DNA of 37,978 nucleotides from an uncultured Eubacteriales bacterium (GCA_900315595.1 OMZQ01000032.1:1-37978), one strand, 5' to 3'. Positions 6,499 to 14,111 are shown, counted from the first letter of the stretch. A program made the numbers and translations. Notes: generated by a model from the letters alone, not told the origin.

Positions 6499-7128
6499 TT
6501 ATACGTTCGCCGGGATGATTAGGCCGCTGCTGACGGCCCGGACGGCCAGCTCAGTCCGGGAGCTCAGGCCGGTCTTGCTGATCAAATTCCCGATGTGGTA
6601 TCGCACAGCGGGAGGGCTCAGATAGAGCCGGGATGCGATCTCCCGGTCCGTCAGCCCCTCGGACAGAAGCCGCAGCACCTCCAGCTCCCGCTCTGTGAAG
6701 TCCTTGCTGCTGGCCTGGCCAAGATAGATTTCCGGCGGTTCATCCGGCCAGACCGATTCCCCGGCGATGGTGCGGTCCATGACCCAGAGCAGGGGCTCCG
6801 CTTCCACTTCCTTATACCAGAAGGAGTCCACGCCCACGGCGCGGGCTTTTTTCAGGAACGCGGGGTCCGGCATGGAGGTGACGGCGATGATTTTGATGTC
6901 GGGATAGGAGCCCTTGATCCGGGCGGCGGCGTCCAGGCCGTTGGAGCCGTCCCGCATGACGACGTCCATCAGGATCAGATCGACCCCGCCCTTGGCGCAC
7001 CAGGCGTCGGCCACCATAGCCGTTTCGATGGCGGCGATCACCTTGTAGCGGCTGTCCGAGGAGACGATGCTCTCAAAGAGCTGCCGGGACATTCTCTGAT
7101 CGTCTACGATCAATACGCTATACTGCAT
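6499..7128 (-). CDS. NarL/LuxR-family response regulator
   Basis: A 209-residue response regulator. The receiver domain (1-120) has the acidic pair VDD (8-10), the phospho-acceptor Asp55 in LILMDVVM, Thr84 and Lys106. The C-terminal LuxR helix-turn-helix (about 142-200) reads FTERELEVLRLLSEG...REIASRLYLSPPAVRYHI. Dimerisation on phosphorylation and activation of target promoters is expected. It overlaps the sensor kinase gene by 11 nt, so the two are co-translated and form a cognate pair. Its targets are not visible nearby. Confidence 0.92.
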   Translation of the reverse strand: MQYSVLIVDDQRMSRQLFESIVSSDSRYKVIAAIETAMVADAWCAKGGVDLILMDVVMRDGSNGLDAAARIKGSYPDIKIIAVTSMPDPAFLKKARAVGVDSFWYKEVEAEPLLWVMDRTIAGESVWPDEPPEIYLGQASSKDFTERELEVLRLLSEGLTDREIASRLYLSPPAVRYHIGNLISKTGLSSRTELAVRAVSSGLIIPANV

Positions 7129-8425
7129 AAGGCTTCTCCTTGTTCAGGTTCAACGTCACGGTAAAGCAGGGCGACCTGCTGACGCGCATGGTTCCGCCGG
7201 CCTGCTCCGTGATCGTGCGGAGAATGCGCAGACCGCCGGTTTCCCGGACAGGGCCCTTGGGCGGCTCGCCGTTGCCGGAGAAGACGATCGTAAGCCTGTC
7301 CCGGGTCTCTCGCAGCTCGATCCGCAGCAGATCGCCGTGGGCGTGGCGGAGCAGATTGGTCAGGCACTCGTGGAGGCCGGTGGCTGCCACGCGGCAGATG
7401 GGCTCCTCCAGGGGCAGCTCGCCGCTGAGCTCGACCCGGACGCCCAGCCGCCTGGCGGTCTGGAGCAGGACAGCGTACTCGTCCGTCACCTGGAATTCCG
7501 AGGCGTCCCGGAGGAAGGAGACGTTTCGCTTCAGCCTGCGCCGGAGGGTATCCAGATCTTTGGCGCTGCCGCCGTGGCTCAGCAGCTTTTTCATCATCAG
7601 AAGGTCCTCGCCCATGGCGTCGTGGAGTCTGGCGCGGGCGGCGAGGATCTCGGATTGGATGGTCAGATCCACGATCTCGCGGTTTCGGGCAGCCAGCTTT
7701 TGATTGAGCTCCACGAGCTGGCGGTTCTTTTCCTCCAACGCGAGGGTCTTCCGATAAGCCTCGGAGACCTCGGCTGCCGTCAGGACCGTCAGCGGCTCGC
7801 CCTCCCAGTCCAGACTCTGCTTTGAGATGCTCCAAACGCTTCCGTCCGGCAGCAGGAGCAGCCGTTCGCCGTTCAGAGTCGCCCGGCTGCAGCCGGGCTG
7901 CAGCGCACCCTCGGCCAGGGCCCGGCGAAAACGTTCCCCGTTGATCAGCACCTCGCCCAAAGCGGCGCGGCACAGGGCCTCCATGGCCGTATTGACCAGG
8001 ACGACCCGGCCCCAGGGCCGAAAGCAGCAGATCCCAACCGGGAGGCTGTCCACAGCCTCCTTCACAGACGTCGGGCTGATATGGCCGTGCGTCCAGCGGA
8101 GCATGCGCCGCCAAAGCAGGGCTGTGAGCAAAGTCAGGGCCAGGAGTACGGCTGCCGGGACCCAGGGCGGCGGCGCCAGCACCAGCTCCCGCAGGGCGTA
8201 GTAGGCTTGGCCCCTGGGATCCTTGGGTGTTCTCAGCACCAGAAAGGCCTGGGCCAGGAAATAGCAGATCGGGGCCAGGGGCAGGCAGGCGGCAAAGCTC
8301 CGCCAGCGCCGGTATTGGGCGTAAAGGGAAAGCAGGCTGATCACGGTAAAGAGAAGGACGATGGCTATAAACGCCATAAGCAGCCAAACCCCGATGGGCA
8401 GCGCCTGAATTCTCGGATCCATCAT
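7118..8425 (-). CDS. Membrane sensor histidine kinase (HisKA_3/LuxR-partner type)
   Basis: A 435-residue kinase. Three membrane helices (about 11-33, 43-64, 85-106) precede a PAS-like region (about 122-225), a coiled coil (226-262) and the dimerisation/phosphotransfer box RARLHDAMGEDL with His268 as phospho-acceptor. The ATPase domain keeps Glu353 and Asn357 of the N box (HECLTNLL) and a GNGEPP G1 box (384-389), with TGGLRIL as a G2-like element. The short periplasmic loops suggest sensing in or near the membrane. It overlaps the regulator gene downstream by 11 nt and the kinase-like gene upstream by 4 nt, giving a three-gene unit. The start is the ATG-ATG pair at 8425, preceded by GGAGG. Confidence 0.88.
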   Translation of the reverse strand: MMDPRIQALPIGVWLLMAFIAIVLLFTVISLLSLYAQYRRWRSFAACLPLAPICYFLAQAFLVLRTPKDPRGQAYYALRELVLAPPPWVPAAVLLALTLLTALLWRRMLRWTHGHISPTSVKEAVDSLPVGICCFRPWGRVVLVNTAMEALCRAALGEVLINGERFRRALAEGALQPGCSRATLNGERLLLLPDGSVWSISKQSLDWEGEPLTVLTAAEVSEAYRKTLALEEKNRQLVELNQKLAARNREIVDLTIQSEILAARARLHDAMGEDLLMMKKLLSHGGSAKDLDTLRRRLKRNVSFLRDASEFQVTDEYAVLLQTARRLGVRVELSGELPLEEPICRVAATGLHECLTNLLRHAHGDLLRIELRETRDRLTIVFSGNGEPPKGPVRETGGLRILRTITEQAGGTMRVSRSPCFTVTLNLNKEKPYAV

Positions 8426-9141
8426 GCCGCGCCTCCTTTCGGGAAGCGCAGCAGGACCACCAGGTCGCCGCCCTCCTTGCTTACGCGGATTCGGGGCTGG
8501 GCCTCGCTGCCGCCGTAGACGGGGCTGCTGAAATCCCAGCTCAGATCCTCCACCTTCAGCATGATCCGCACCTCGAGAAGCGAATCCGCGCTCTCGGCAG
8601 AGATCCGGACCAGAAAGGCCTTCAGGGTCTCCAGCGCTTCCTCCGCCAGCGCATGCACGTGCTCGTAGGCAGAGATAATCACTGCCGCGGGCAGCTCGTC
8701 CTCGCCCCGGACGTTGACGGCGGTTTCCACGCCGCAGAGCTGCATACAGCCTGCCGACTCGGTCAGGGCCGCGGCCAGTTCCGCCAGCGGGAGGGTTCCG
8801 CCGCCGGAGAGCAGCTCCATGTTGCAGCGCCGCTTGATGTAGGCGGTGAGCAGGGAGATCCTGGGCAGATTGCCCAGGAATTCCGCGTCGTCTCCCGCAG
8901 AAAGTGTTTCAATCTGCTCCAGCTTCGGCTGGATCAGATCGTAAACCTGCTCATAGAGCCTGTTGCGGGTCTCCAGCTCGGTCATTTCCTTTTTCAACCG
9001 ACCTTCCCGGATCAGCAGCTCGTTGCGGTGCTCGGTCTGCCGGGCCGCCTCTTCCAACTGCTCATTCAGGCTGAAAACGCGGCGCAGATCCACTGCCCAG
9101 CGGACGGAGCCGCCGCTGACAGGCTGCCGGGAGCCCTGCAC
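8422..9141 (-). CDS. Truncated kinase-like protein of the two-component operon
   Basis: A 239-residue frame. Residues ~25-75 are a coiled coil (LNEQLEEAARQTEHRNELL...EMTELETRNRLYEQVYDLI), followed by a region arranged like a degenerate DHp/ATPase module that ends LVVLLRFPKGG. No phospho-acceptor histidine with kinase context and no glycine-rich ATP boxes are seen, so catalysis is unlikely. Relatives of this arrangement normally have an N-terminal membrane sensor part. Here the 5' end runs straight into sequence that belongs to an SLH gene on the other strand, so the N-terminus was probably lost at a recombination junction near 9110-9160. The ATG at 9141 lacks a clear ribosome binding site. 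It may be a pseudogene; the remaining 3' part is intact and overlaps the next gene by 4 nt. Confidence 0.55.
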   Translation of the reverse strand: MQGSRQPVSGGSVRWAVDLRRVFSLNEQLEEAARQTEHRNELLIREGRLKKEMTELETRNRLYEQVYDLIQPKLEQIETLSAGDDAEFLGNLPRISLLTAYIKRRCNMELLSGGGTLPLAELAAALTESAGCMQLCGVETAVNVRGEDELPAAVIISAYEHVHALAEEALETLKAFLVRISAESADSLLEVRIMLKVEDLSWDFSSPVYGGSEAQPRIRVSKEGGDLVVLLRFPKGGAA

Positions 9142-9149
9142 CGGAAACC

Positions 9150-9326
9150 CAGAGCTGTCTCTTCCGGGACGTGGCGCAGGGCGTCTGGTACCGTGATGCG
9201 GTTCTGTGGGCGGTCGAAAACGGCGTCACCACCGGAACCTCAGCAAACACCTTCAGCCCGTACAGACCCTGCACCCGCGCCCAGGCCGTGACCTTCCTCT
9301 GGCGGGCCGACGGCATGAATGAGTAA
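9150..9326 (+). pseudogene. SLH-domain protein 3' remnant
   Basis: This plus-strand frame encodes one complete S-layer homology domain at the extreme C-terminus of a lost protein: FRDVAQGVWYRDAVLWAVENG, then TFSPYRPCTRAQAVTFLW, and a stop at 9324-9326. The frame stays open leftwards into the truncated kinase region but loses similarity at about 9155. A terminator-like hairpin follows, as expected for the original gene end. The domain resembles those of the large SLH protein at the right edge of the window. Confidence 0.7.
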
Positions 9327-9377
9327 GCGGGAAAGCCTGATTTTCACCAACGCACAATACGCCTGAAACCCATCACG

Positions 9378-9405
9378 CGGCGGCGGGGAGCGATCCCCGC
9401 CGCCG
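9378..9405 (+). terminator. GC-rich hairpin after the SLH remnant
   Basis: A perfect 12-bp G+C stem (9378-9389 with 9394-9405) closes on a GCGA tetraloop. No long T tract follows. It is likely the old terminator of the SLH gene. Confidence 0.55.
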
Positions 9406-9423
9406 TAACTGTTCAGCCCAGGT

Positions 9424-9558
9424 CCTTCCCCTCGAGGGGAAGGTGTCGCCGCAGGCGACGGAAGAGGTGTCGTACCGGATCGCAGGGCGGCCAGACCTCT
9501 GGCCGCCGTCCCACCGAATGGCAGACAGCGCGGCGGCCTGGGGTCAGGCCGCCCTGCG
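9424..9558. repeat. Nested palindromic repeat element
   Basis: The block begins with a perfect 20-nt palindrome (9424-9443) and a small stem GTCGCC-gca-GGCGAC (9445-9459). It then has a compound structure: a 12-bp outer inverted repeat (9481-9492 with 9547-9558) enclosing two 9-bp hairpins (9486-9494/9499-9507 and 9532-9540/9545-9553). The CCTTCCC...GGGAAGG core recurs at 21811-21832. It is non-coding and resembles the REP/MITE-like intergenic repeats of gut Clostridia. Confidence 0.65.
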
Positions 9559-9618
9559 GCATGGGCCGAACCGTTACCCGCCGCCGTTTCAGATCCCGTC
9601 AAAACCGGCGGAAATCTA

Positions 9619-9646
9619 TTGATTTCTGCCCGTTTCGTGCTATAAT
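9619..9646 (+). promoter_or_regulatory. Sigma-A promoter of the GNAT-HAD-NUDIX-HD operon
   Basis: TTGATT (9619-9624) and an extended -10 TGCTATAAT (9638-9646) are spaced by 16 nt. The start codon lies 34 nt after the -10 box. Confidence 0.8.
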
Positions 9647-9679
9647 GAATCATCCGGATGAAAGGACAGGGAGAAGCAG

Positions 9680-10639
9680 ATGAATCAGCAGATACGCCTC
9701 CGGCCGATGGATCGGACGCTCCTGCACGAGTATTATAAGGGCTTCGTGATGGATGCCGATCTCTTTATGGACGTGAGCCGCTTCCAGGCGTACACCTACG
9801 TCCCCGAGAGGGTTGACGCATATTTTGACAAGCTCCGATCGCAGAAGGATCGCGTGGATTTTCTGATTCTGTTGGACGAAAAGCCGATCGGAGAAATCGC
9901 CTTGAAACACATCGATGAAACAGCGAAGCGATGCGAGCTGTCCATCCACTTGCAAAACGATTCCGTCAAGAATCAAGGTTACGGAACGCAGGCGGAGCGG
10001 CTGATTCTGAATTATGCTTTTCAGACGCTTGGAATGGAGACGGTGATCGCCGACTCGGTTCTCAAGAACCTGAGAAGCCAGCGCGTCCTGGAGAAGGCGG
10101 GCTTTCAGGAAACCGGCCGGGATGATACCTTCGTCTATTACAAAAGATCCAAATCGGATCTCAGGGCCGGAATCTCAGTCGAAAAAGCGGATAAAAATGA
10201 TCTGAAACAGATTTATGAAATGCAGGTTTCAGCATTTCGCCCGTTGTTGGATCAATACAAGGATTACGAAACCAGCCCTGCTGCGGAACCGTTTGAAAGA
10301 ACGTTACAGCGCTTTCTCTTTGAAAACGTTTCTTATCATTTGGTCAAGCTGGGAACGGAGGTGATCGGAGCTGTTCGGGTACGCTGGAATGATGATATCT
10401 ACGTTCTTTCGCAGATTTTTATTCTGCCGGAGTACCAGGGCCTGGGATATGCGCAGGAGGCGATCCGACAGGTGGAAGCCGCATATCCCAATGCTTCCCG
10501 CTGGAGGTTGGATACCATCGAACAGGAAGCAAAGCTCTGTCACCTGTATGAAAAGATGGGATACCGTAAAACGGGGCAGACAAAACGTATAAAAGATGGA
10601 ATGGATCTCGTATTCTACGAAAAAGGGATGGGCAGATAA
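9680..10639 (+). CDS. Tandem GNAT acetyltransferase
   Basis: A 319-residue protein with two GNAT domains. The N-terminal one (1-160) is RimJ/RimL-like: KNQGYGTQAERLIL is its acetyl-CoA loop and NLRSQRVLEKAGF its final helix. The C-terminal one (about 165-319) has LPEYQGLGYAQEAI and an ending LYEKMGYRKTGQTKRIKDGM. The substrates cannot be read from sequence. A good ribosome binding site precedes the ATG (GGGAGAAG). It is the first gene of a four-gene run, and its stop overlaps the HAD start (TAATG), so expression is coupled. Confidence 0.88.
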   Translation: MNQQIRLRPMDRTLLHEYYKGFVMDADLFMDVSRFQAYTYVPERVDAYFDKLRSQKDRVDFLILLDEKPIGEIALKHIDETAKRCELSIHLQNDSVKNQGYGTQAERLILNYAFQTLGMETVIADSVLKNLRSQRVLEKAGFQETGRDDTFVYYKRSKSDLRAGISVEKADKNDLKQIYEMQVSAFRPLLDQYKDYETSPAAEPFERTLQRFLFENVSYHLVKLGTEVIGAVRVRWNDDIYVLSQIFILPEYQGLGYAQEAIRQVEAAYPNASRWRLDTIEQEAKLCHLYEKMGYRKTGQTKRIKDGMDLVFYEKGMGR

Positions 10640-11298
10640 TGAACGAAAGCATCCATACGAATCCCGCGATTCGCTGGATCTTCTTCGACGTCGGTTCCAC
10701 ACTGGTGGACGAGGAAAAAGCCTATAAGCATCGAATCAGAGACATGATCCAAGGCACCTCCGTCACCTTCGAGCAGGTTTGGGACAAGCGGATCCAATAC
10801 GCCAAAGCGGGATATAACGGAGATCAAAAGGCAATCGAGTATTTCGCTCTCAACAAAACGCCATGGCACAGCGAGGACGAGGTTCCGTTCCCGGACTGTG
10901 AACAGACCTTGGCTGCGCTCTGCGAGCAAGGCTGCAGGCTCGGAATCATCGCAAATCAGGAGCCGGGAGCAAGGGAACGCCTGGATGCCTGGGGATTGGG
11001 TCGGTATTTCCTGGTGATTGCCTCTTCTGCGGAACTGGGTAGCGCAAAGCCGGACCCGGCCATTTTCAGGTGGGCGCTGGAGCAAGCGGGCTGCACACCG
11101 GATCACGCTGTCATGGTGGGCGACCGGCTGGACAACGACATCCGCCCGGCTAAGGAGCTGGGTATGAAAACCATCCGAATCCGGAAAGGGCTGGCGGTCT
11201 ATATGCGGCCTTCCTGTCCGGCAGAGGTTCCGGATTTTACAGTGGACAGCCTTTCAGAGATATTAAGTATTCCATGTCTGATTGAGGAATTGCTATGA
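10639..11298 (+). CDS. HAD-superfamily hydrolase (subfamily IA-like)
   Basis: A 219-residue HAD protein. Motif I is FFDVGSTLVD with nucleophile Asp17. The usual second aspartate (DxD) is Gly19, as in a subgroup of HAD proteins whose activity is weak or unknown. Motif II/III elements include SSAELGSAKPDPAIF, with the conserved lysine, and motif IV is MVGDRLDNDIRPAKELGM, which binds magnesium. A phosphatase role on a small metabolite or a damaged nucleotide is plausible given its NUDIX and HD neighbours. It starts within the stop of the GNAT gene and overlaps the NUDIX gene by 4 nt. Confidence 0.85.
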   Translation: MNESIHTNPAIRWIFFDVGSTLVDEEKAYKHRIRDMIQGTSVTFEQVWDKRIQYAKAGYNGDQKAIEYFALNKTPWHSEDEVPFPDCEQTLAALCEQGCRLGIIANQEPGARERLDAWGLGRYFLVIASSAELGSAKPDPAIFRWALEQAGCTPDHAVMVGDRLDNDIRPAKELGMKTIRIRKGLAVYMRPSCPAEVPDFTVDSLSEILSIPCLIEELL

Positions 11299-11816
11299 GA
11301 TTATTGTTTGAGATGGATAAGAAGGACTATGCACACTGCACCCGCCGTTTCGTTCGCAACTCCGCCCGCAGCATCATCATAAGGGATGGAAAAATCGCCA
11401 TGATCCACAGCCTGAAATACGATTACTACAAGTTTCCTGGCGGCGGGATTGAACCCGGCGAGGACCCGGTTCAGGCAATGATCCGGGAGACGCGTGAGGA
11501 AGCCGGACTTGTGGTCAAGCCTGAGACGGTACGGGAATACGGCTTCGTTCACCGGATTCAGCGGAGCGACATGGATGCCTCCGAGTGCTTTGTTCAGGAC
11601 AATTACTACTACCTGTGCCAAACGGAGCCGGAAGCAGTTCGGCAGAATTTGGACGCTTACGAGGCGCAGGAAACCTATACATTGGAATATGTTACGCCCT
11701 TGACGGCAATTCAAAAGAACCGCAGTGTCGGCGCAAGTCCATATAACCCCATCATGTTTGAACGGGAAGCAAGGGTGCTGGAGCTGCTGACAGCAGAAGG
11801 ATATTTTTCAGCTTGA
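11295..11816 (+). CDS. NUDIX hydrolase
   Basis: A 173-residue NUDIX enzyme with a complete box from Gly50 to Leu72 (G-x5-E56-x7-R64-E65-x-x-E68-E69-x-G71), which binds divalent metal and hydrolyses nucleoside diphosphate-linked compounds. The N-terminal stretch (RRFVRNSARSIIIRDGKIAMIHS) and the tail typical of clostridial members are present, so the gene is full-length. The substrate is unknown. The start ATGA overlaps the HAD stop, making it translationally coupled. Confidence 0.9.
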   Translation: MRLLFEMDKKDYAHCTRRFVRNSARSIIIRDGKIAMIHSLKYDYYKFPGGGIEPGEDPVQAMIRETREEAGLVVKPETVREYGFVHRIQRSDMDASECFVQDNYYYLCQTEPEAVRQNLDAYEAQETYTLEYVTPLTAIQKNRSVGASPYNPIMFEREARVLELLTAEGYFSA

Positions 11817-11844
11817 TCGCACGGTGAATGGAGGATAGAATCTG

Positions 11845-12495
11845 ATGAACGTCGAATTGATCCGAAGAACGGAAGAATTCTTAAAACGAAAATTCGAAGG
11901 CGGCGCATATCTGACCGCCCATCCGGAGGCCAAGGCCTATCGTCTGGAGCACAGCTATCGGGTCGCAAACATCGGACGCCAAATTGCGCAGAAGGAAGGC
12001 TTTGACGAGACCGGGATGGTGATTGCATGTCTGCTGCACGACGTTTCTTACTGTGAGGAATTCGGAGAAAACGGCTGGCAGGAGCACGGAAGACGCGCGG
12101 CGCAGATCGCCCGCCCGTTCTTGACGGAGCTGGGACTCCCGGAGATTCAGATCAACGAGATCTGCTACGGGATCGCCATCCACGTGGATGACGAGGCGGA
12201 CTTTCCCGGAGAGAGAACCCCCTTTGCCCTGTCGATCGGCGACGCCGACAACATTGACCGCTTCGACGTCTACCGCATTCACGAGGGGCTGTGCTATGAG
12301 GGCTTCCTCCAAAAAAGCTATGCTGAAAAGCTGGAATTTGCCGAAAACCGGCTTGCCCGCCTGCACGAATTGAAGGACCTGCCGATGGGAACGAAAACAG
12401 CAGAGACGATTTGGAGTGAACGACTGTCGTTTTCGATTGAGTTTTACGAAAAGCTTGTGTCCCAGCTCAGATGCAGCAAGGGAATCGTCGGGTGA
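11845..12495 (+). CDS. HD-domain phosphohydrolase
   Basis: A 216-residue HD protein. The metal ligands are His36 (LEHSYRVA), His65-Asp66 (LLHDVSY), His81 (EHGRRAA) and a downstream aspartate in SIGDADNIDRFD. This is the arrangement of small nucleotidase or phosphohydrolase HD proteins. It follows the NUDIX gene by 28 nt with a GGAGGATAG ribosome binding site and ends the four-gene run that begins at 9680. The set (acetyltransferase, HAD, NUDIX, HD) looks like a metabolite damage-control unit, but no common substrate can be shown. Confidence 0.85.
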   Translation: MNVELIRRTEEFLKRKFEGGAYLTAHPEAKAYRLEHSYRVANIGRQIAQKEGFDETGMVIACLLHDVSYCEEFGENGWQEHGRRAAQIARPFLTELGLPEIQINEICYGIAIHVDDEADFPGERTPFALSIGDADNIDRFDVYRIHEGLCYEGFLQKSYAEKLEFAENRLARLHELKDLPMGTKTAETIWSERLSFSIEFYEKLVSQLRCSKGIVG

Positions 12496-12563
12496 TCCTC
12501 CGGGATGGCTTTTCTGGAAGTTCACGATTTGAGCACGCCGCAAAGTTTTTTTGCAGCAGCGTA

Positions 12564-12591
12564 TTGACAAAGACCGGAAAATGTGTATAAT
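12564..12591 (+). promoter_or_regulatory. Sigma-A promoter of the TetR-CPBP operon
   Basis: A consensus TTGACA (12564-12569) and TATAAT (12586-12591) are separated by 16 nt. The palindrome directly downstream overlaps the expected transcription start. Confidence 0.85.
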
Positions 12592-12610
12592 TGTTGTTAT
12601 GTAACAACGA
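12591..12610 (+). promoter_or_regulatory. Likely TetR autoregulatory operator
   Basis: GTTGTTA-TG-TAACAAC is a perfect 7-bp inverted repeat with one further matching pair, at 12591-12610. It begins at the last base of the -10 box and covers the predicted transcription start, 28 nt before the TetR gene. Placement and symmetry suit binding by a TetR dimer that represses its own operon. Confidence 0.65.
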
Positions 12611-12637
12611 TTATAATACGGAAGGGAGGAACGGTGC

Positions 12638-13225
12638 GTGCCGCCCAAAACAAGGATCACGAAAGACATGATCGTAAATGCGGCCGTTGAGATTGCAAAA
12701 CAACGCGGATATGAGAGCATCAACGCCAGGACGGTCTCCGAGCGGCTGCACTGTTCCACGCAGCCGGTCATGTATCATTTTACGACGATCGACGCCTTGA
12801 AACGGGCTGCATACGCACGGGTCGAGCATCTGCATTCAGCGTATATGATGACCGTGTTGCCGGAGCAGGACCCGGTTCTTGGGATCGGCTTGAACTATAT
12901 CCGGTTCGCCGTGGAGGAGCCGCAGTTGTTCCGCTTTCTGTTTCAGTCCGGATACGCGAAGGAGCACAGCCTGCCGGAAATGATCGATTCCGAGGAGCTG
13001 CCCCCGGTTCTTGACGCCATGCAGGAGGGCTCCGGCCTGAGCCGGGAAAAAACCAGGCAGGTATTTCTGACCGTTGCGCTGTTTGCACATGGCTATGCCA
13101 GCATCATTGCCAACAACGGTCTGGAATATGATGAAAAACTTGTCGCAGCACATCTGGAACGGGCCTGGAACGGCGCGTTTCTCGCGGCCACACAGGAGGA
13201 GAATGAACGTGAAGAAACTGTATGA
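12638..13225 (+). CDS. TetR/AcrR-family transcriptional regulator
   Basis: A 195-residue regulator. The N-terminal helix-turn-helix (about 8-55) reads TKDMIVNAAVEIAKQRGYESINARTVSERLHCSTQPVMYHF in outline, the standard TetR DNA-binding domain. The C-terminal ligand domain resembles the WHG/TetR_C group (FAVEEPQLFRFLFQSGYAKE). It uses a GTG start, placed by the AAGGGAGGA ribosome binding site 7 nt upstream. A palindrome over the promoter suggests autoregulation. It overlaps the following CPBP protease gene by 23 nt, so the two form an operon. Confidence 0.88.
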   Translation: MPPKTRITKDMIVNAAVEIAKQRGYESINARTVSERLHCSTQPVMYHFTTIDALKRAAYARVEHLHSAYMMTVLPEQDPVLGIGLNYIRFAVEEPQLFRFLFQSGYAKEHSLPEMIDSEELPPVLDAMQEGSGLSREKTRQVFLTVALFAHGYASIIANNGLEYDEKLVAAHLERAWNGAFLAATQEENEREETV

Positions 13226-13970
13226 AAAAAGCGAGATCACCTTTGCGATCCTCTGGATCGTGATCTATACCGTGGTTACCGGTACCCTGAAAAGCAAGTT
13301 CGGTTTCGATTCGCTGTGGCCGATGCTTTTCCTGATCGTGCTCTCCGCGGCTTTGCTCCTGTTCGTGAAGCAGAACGGTCTTATGGAGAAGTACGGCCTG
13401 TCCTGCTGGACAAAGAACAGCAAGGCCATGCTGTGGCTCATCCCTCTGTGGATCGTTTCCTGCATCAATCTCTCCGGCGGCCTCACGCTGAAAACTCCTG
13501 TGCCGGGCGTGATCTATGCGGCTGTTTCCATGGTATTGGTCGGATACGTGGAGGAGCAGCTCTTCCGCGGCTTCCTGTTCAAAGCGATGCTGAAGGACGG
13601 CAGCGTCAAAGCGGCTGTGATCGTCTCCTCCGTCACCTTCGCGCTGGGACATCTTACGAATCTGTTCAGCGGACAGAATCTGGTCGATACGCTCAATCAG
13701 ATTTTCTTTGCGATCGGCGTCGGACTTGCCTTCACGGTGGTGTATTATAAAGGCGGAAGCCTCCTGCCCTGTATCCTGGCGCACAGCTTCATCGATGTTT
13801 GCTCCGTATTTGCACCCGACGAAGGATCTCAGCGTCTGAACGTGATCGTACACGTTGTTTCCCTCGTCGTATGTGTGGCATACGCCATCTATCTGATGAA
13901 GCGCGTCGAGACACCGCGCATCAACCGCCCGGAAATGCAGAAGGAATCCGCGCCCTGCCCGGAGAAATGA
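13203..13970 (+). CDS. CPBP-family intramembrane glutamic protease
   Basis: A 255-residue membrane protein with about seven hydrophobic helices. The CPBP/Abi catalytic motifs are present: Glu117-Glu118 and Arg122 in VEEQLFRG, His150 in FALGHL, and His194 in LAHSFID. Relatives (Rce1-like) cleave prenylated or peptide substrates, and in Gram-positives they often act in bacteriocin self-immunity or regulator processing. The start at 13203 follows AGGAGGAG. A longer frame back to 13074 is rejected because it lies inside the TetR gene without a ribosome binding site. It is co-expressed with the TetR gene, and a TTCG-loop terminator follows. Confidence 0.9.
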   Translation: MNVKKLYEKSEITFAILWIVIYTVVTGTLKSKFGFDSLWPMLFLIVLSAALLLFVKQNGLMEKYGLSCWTKNSKAMLWLIPLWIVSCINLSGGLTLKTPVPGVIYAAVSMVLVGYVEEQLFRGFLFKAMLKDGSVKAAVIVSSVTFALGHLTNLFSGQNLVDTLNQIFFAIGVGLAFTVVYYKGGSLLPCILAHSFIDVCSVFAPDEGSQRLNVIVHVVSLVVCVAYAIYLMKRVETPRINRPEMQKESAPCPEK

Positions 13971-14002
13971 TGAATACAGCGTTTGCGGAGACTAAGGTTT
14001 GC

Positions 14003-14035
14003 AAGAGGAAGCGCTTCGGTGCTTCCTCTTTTTTT
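14003..14035 (+). terminator. Rho-independent terminator of the TetR-CPBP operon
   Basis: A stem of 10 bp, extendable by two inner pairs on a TTCG loop (14003-14012 with 14021-14030), is followed by a run of seven T. Confidence 0.9.
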
Positions 14036-14056
14036 GCCGTTTGTCGATCGGAATGT

Positions 14057-14092
14057 GGCGCGAAGCACCCTTCGCGCCCCGGTTCATATACT
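14057..14092 (+). promoter_or_regulatory. Candidate mother-cell promoter and hairpin upstream of dpaA
   Basis: CATATACT (14085-14092) matches the -10 pattern of sigma-E/sigma-K promoters (CATAnnnT), with CACC at 14066-14069 as a possible sigma-K -35. This is in keeping with sigma-K control of spoVF in Bacillus. A perfect 9-bp inverted repeat (14057-14065 with 14070-14078) has the -35 as its loop and could be an operator. This is inference from consensus only. Confidence 0.35.
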
Positions 14093-14111
14093 GGCATGAG
14101 GAGATGAACGC

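Noticed and set aside
7110..8387. 425-codon minus-strand frame overlapping the kinase gene in another register
   Set aside because: The Pro/Arg/Gly-rich product has no family features; the alternative register encodes all the kinase motifs.
9424..9680. CRISPR array
   Set aside because: The repeats are palindromic, few and unevenly spaced, with no spacers of constant size and no cas genes.
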